This document shows positions 63,671-64,000 of a stretch of 64,000 bases of DNA, piece by piece. The notes beneath the pieces were generated by a model, which had not been told where the DNA came from, searched no databases, and worked only from the letters and a program-made list of their open reading frames with translations. Source of the DNA: Coprococcus comes ATCC 27758. Lineage in GTDB: Bacteria > Bacillota > Clostridia > Lachnospirales > Lachnospiraceae. Every line of letters starts with the position of its first letter. Position 1 is the first letter of the stretch. The stretch spans positions 1,922,001 through 1,986,000 of the forward strand of contig NZ_CP102277.1 of assembly GCF_025149785.1 (NCBI RefSeq), written 5' to 3'. The position numbers were made by a program, and so were the translations under genes.

Positions 63671-64000
63671 CTGCTTCCTCTTTTCTTCTGAGAATATCGT
63701 ACTTGTCAGCCCTACCGGAAAGTTCTACATACAGTACCTGCTTCGGATGTGGTGCACTCTCCTGTTCTTCTCCTTCTTCATTTACGATCCGTTTTACCTG
63801 AACCTCCACGTTATCTCCGTTCGGTTTCATGATCTCAATCGTCTCGCCCACCGAAAATTTATTTCTCTGTTCGATCTTCACCATACCGTCTTTAATCTCT
63901 TCTGTGATTCCAAGATATGTGTACTCCCGGATATAGGTGTTGCTGTCATAAATCTGTGCCTCTTCCGATGGTTTTCCAAAGAAAAATCCAGTTGTAAACT
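63663..64000 (-). CDS. U32 family peptidase, C-terminal part
   Basis: The last 112 codons of a U32 (collagenase-like/RlhA-type) protein entering from the right edge. The C-terminal small beta domain has GFFFGKPSEEAQIYD, YTYLGITEEIKDG and VGETIEIMKPNGD. The catalytic region lies outside the window. It is probably the first of a two-gene operon with the CPBP protease. Confidence 0.8.
   Translation of the reverse strand, partial: FTTGFFFGKPSEEAQIYDSNTYIREYTYLGITEEIKDGMVKIEQRNKFSVGETIEIMKPNGDNVEVQVKRIVNEEGEEQESAPHPKQVLYVELSGRADKYDILRRKEEADE

Overview
This window is a chromosomal stretch of a Gram-positive, spore-forming anaerobe, most likely a gut member of the Lachnospiraceae (Firmicutes, Clostridia). 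The pointers are an Rnf complex in the order C-D-G-E-A-B, a CodY-TopA-DprA-ComM block, a sporulation sigma factor SigK with no pro-sequence, MurT/GatD, a CIRCE-controlled groESL operon and DUF6106/DUF5688 proteins typical of that family. Genus assignment is not possible from what I can see. Most genes lie on the minus strand.

Layout. 1-6 kb: the start of murI, a DUF3877 protein, an aldehyde dehydrogenase, a VanZ-like protein, then a decayed patch (nitroreductase stub, cut gene end, insertion-sequence remnant) and a DUF2752/Rpn-nuclease pair. 6-11 kb: the rnfCDGEAB operon. 11.3-14.1 kb: S1-like protein, ispH and kptA. 14.2-15.0 kb: a mobile-element scar made of two truncated genes facing each other. 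15-27 kb: a secreted NlpC/P60 hydrolase, a glyoxalase-like protein, gltD/gltB, a CPBP protease, an AlaX-type editing protein and argS. 28-33.4 kb: tRNA-Arg(CCG), then a VncRS-like two-component system with an ABC exporter whose permease gene is broken. 33.5-33.7 kb: an apparently free-standing structured small RNA with its own promoter and terminator. 33.7-35.8 kb: a PBECR-like protein, a DUF5688 protein and efp.

35.9-46.3 kb is the most distinctive region. A DctPMQ-type TRAP transporter is followed by aroD (type I dehydroquinate dehydratase), an MFS transporter, a YdiB-like shikimate/quinate dehydrogenase, two LysR regulators meeting tail to tail, and a 2-enoate-reductase-type flavoprotein behind a long structured leader. 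Together these look like a catabolic or respiratory route for quinate, shikimate or a related hydroaromatic acid, in which the ring C=C conjugated to the carboxylate may be the electron acceptor. The function is inferred. The order of genes and the enzyme families are seen directly.

46.5-64 kb is mainly housekeeping: YqeG phosphatase, a chorismate mutase-shikimate kinase fusion, a secreted amidase, guaB, groEL/groES, codY, topA, dprA, comM, gatD/murT, sigK, a second CPBP protease and the end of a U32 peptidase. NADH for the ene-reductase and ferredoxin/NAD balance through Rnf could be linked physiologically, but nothing in the sequence ties the two loci together directly.
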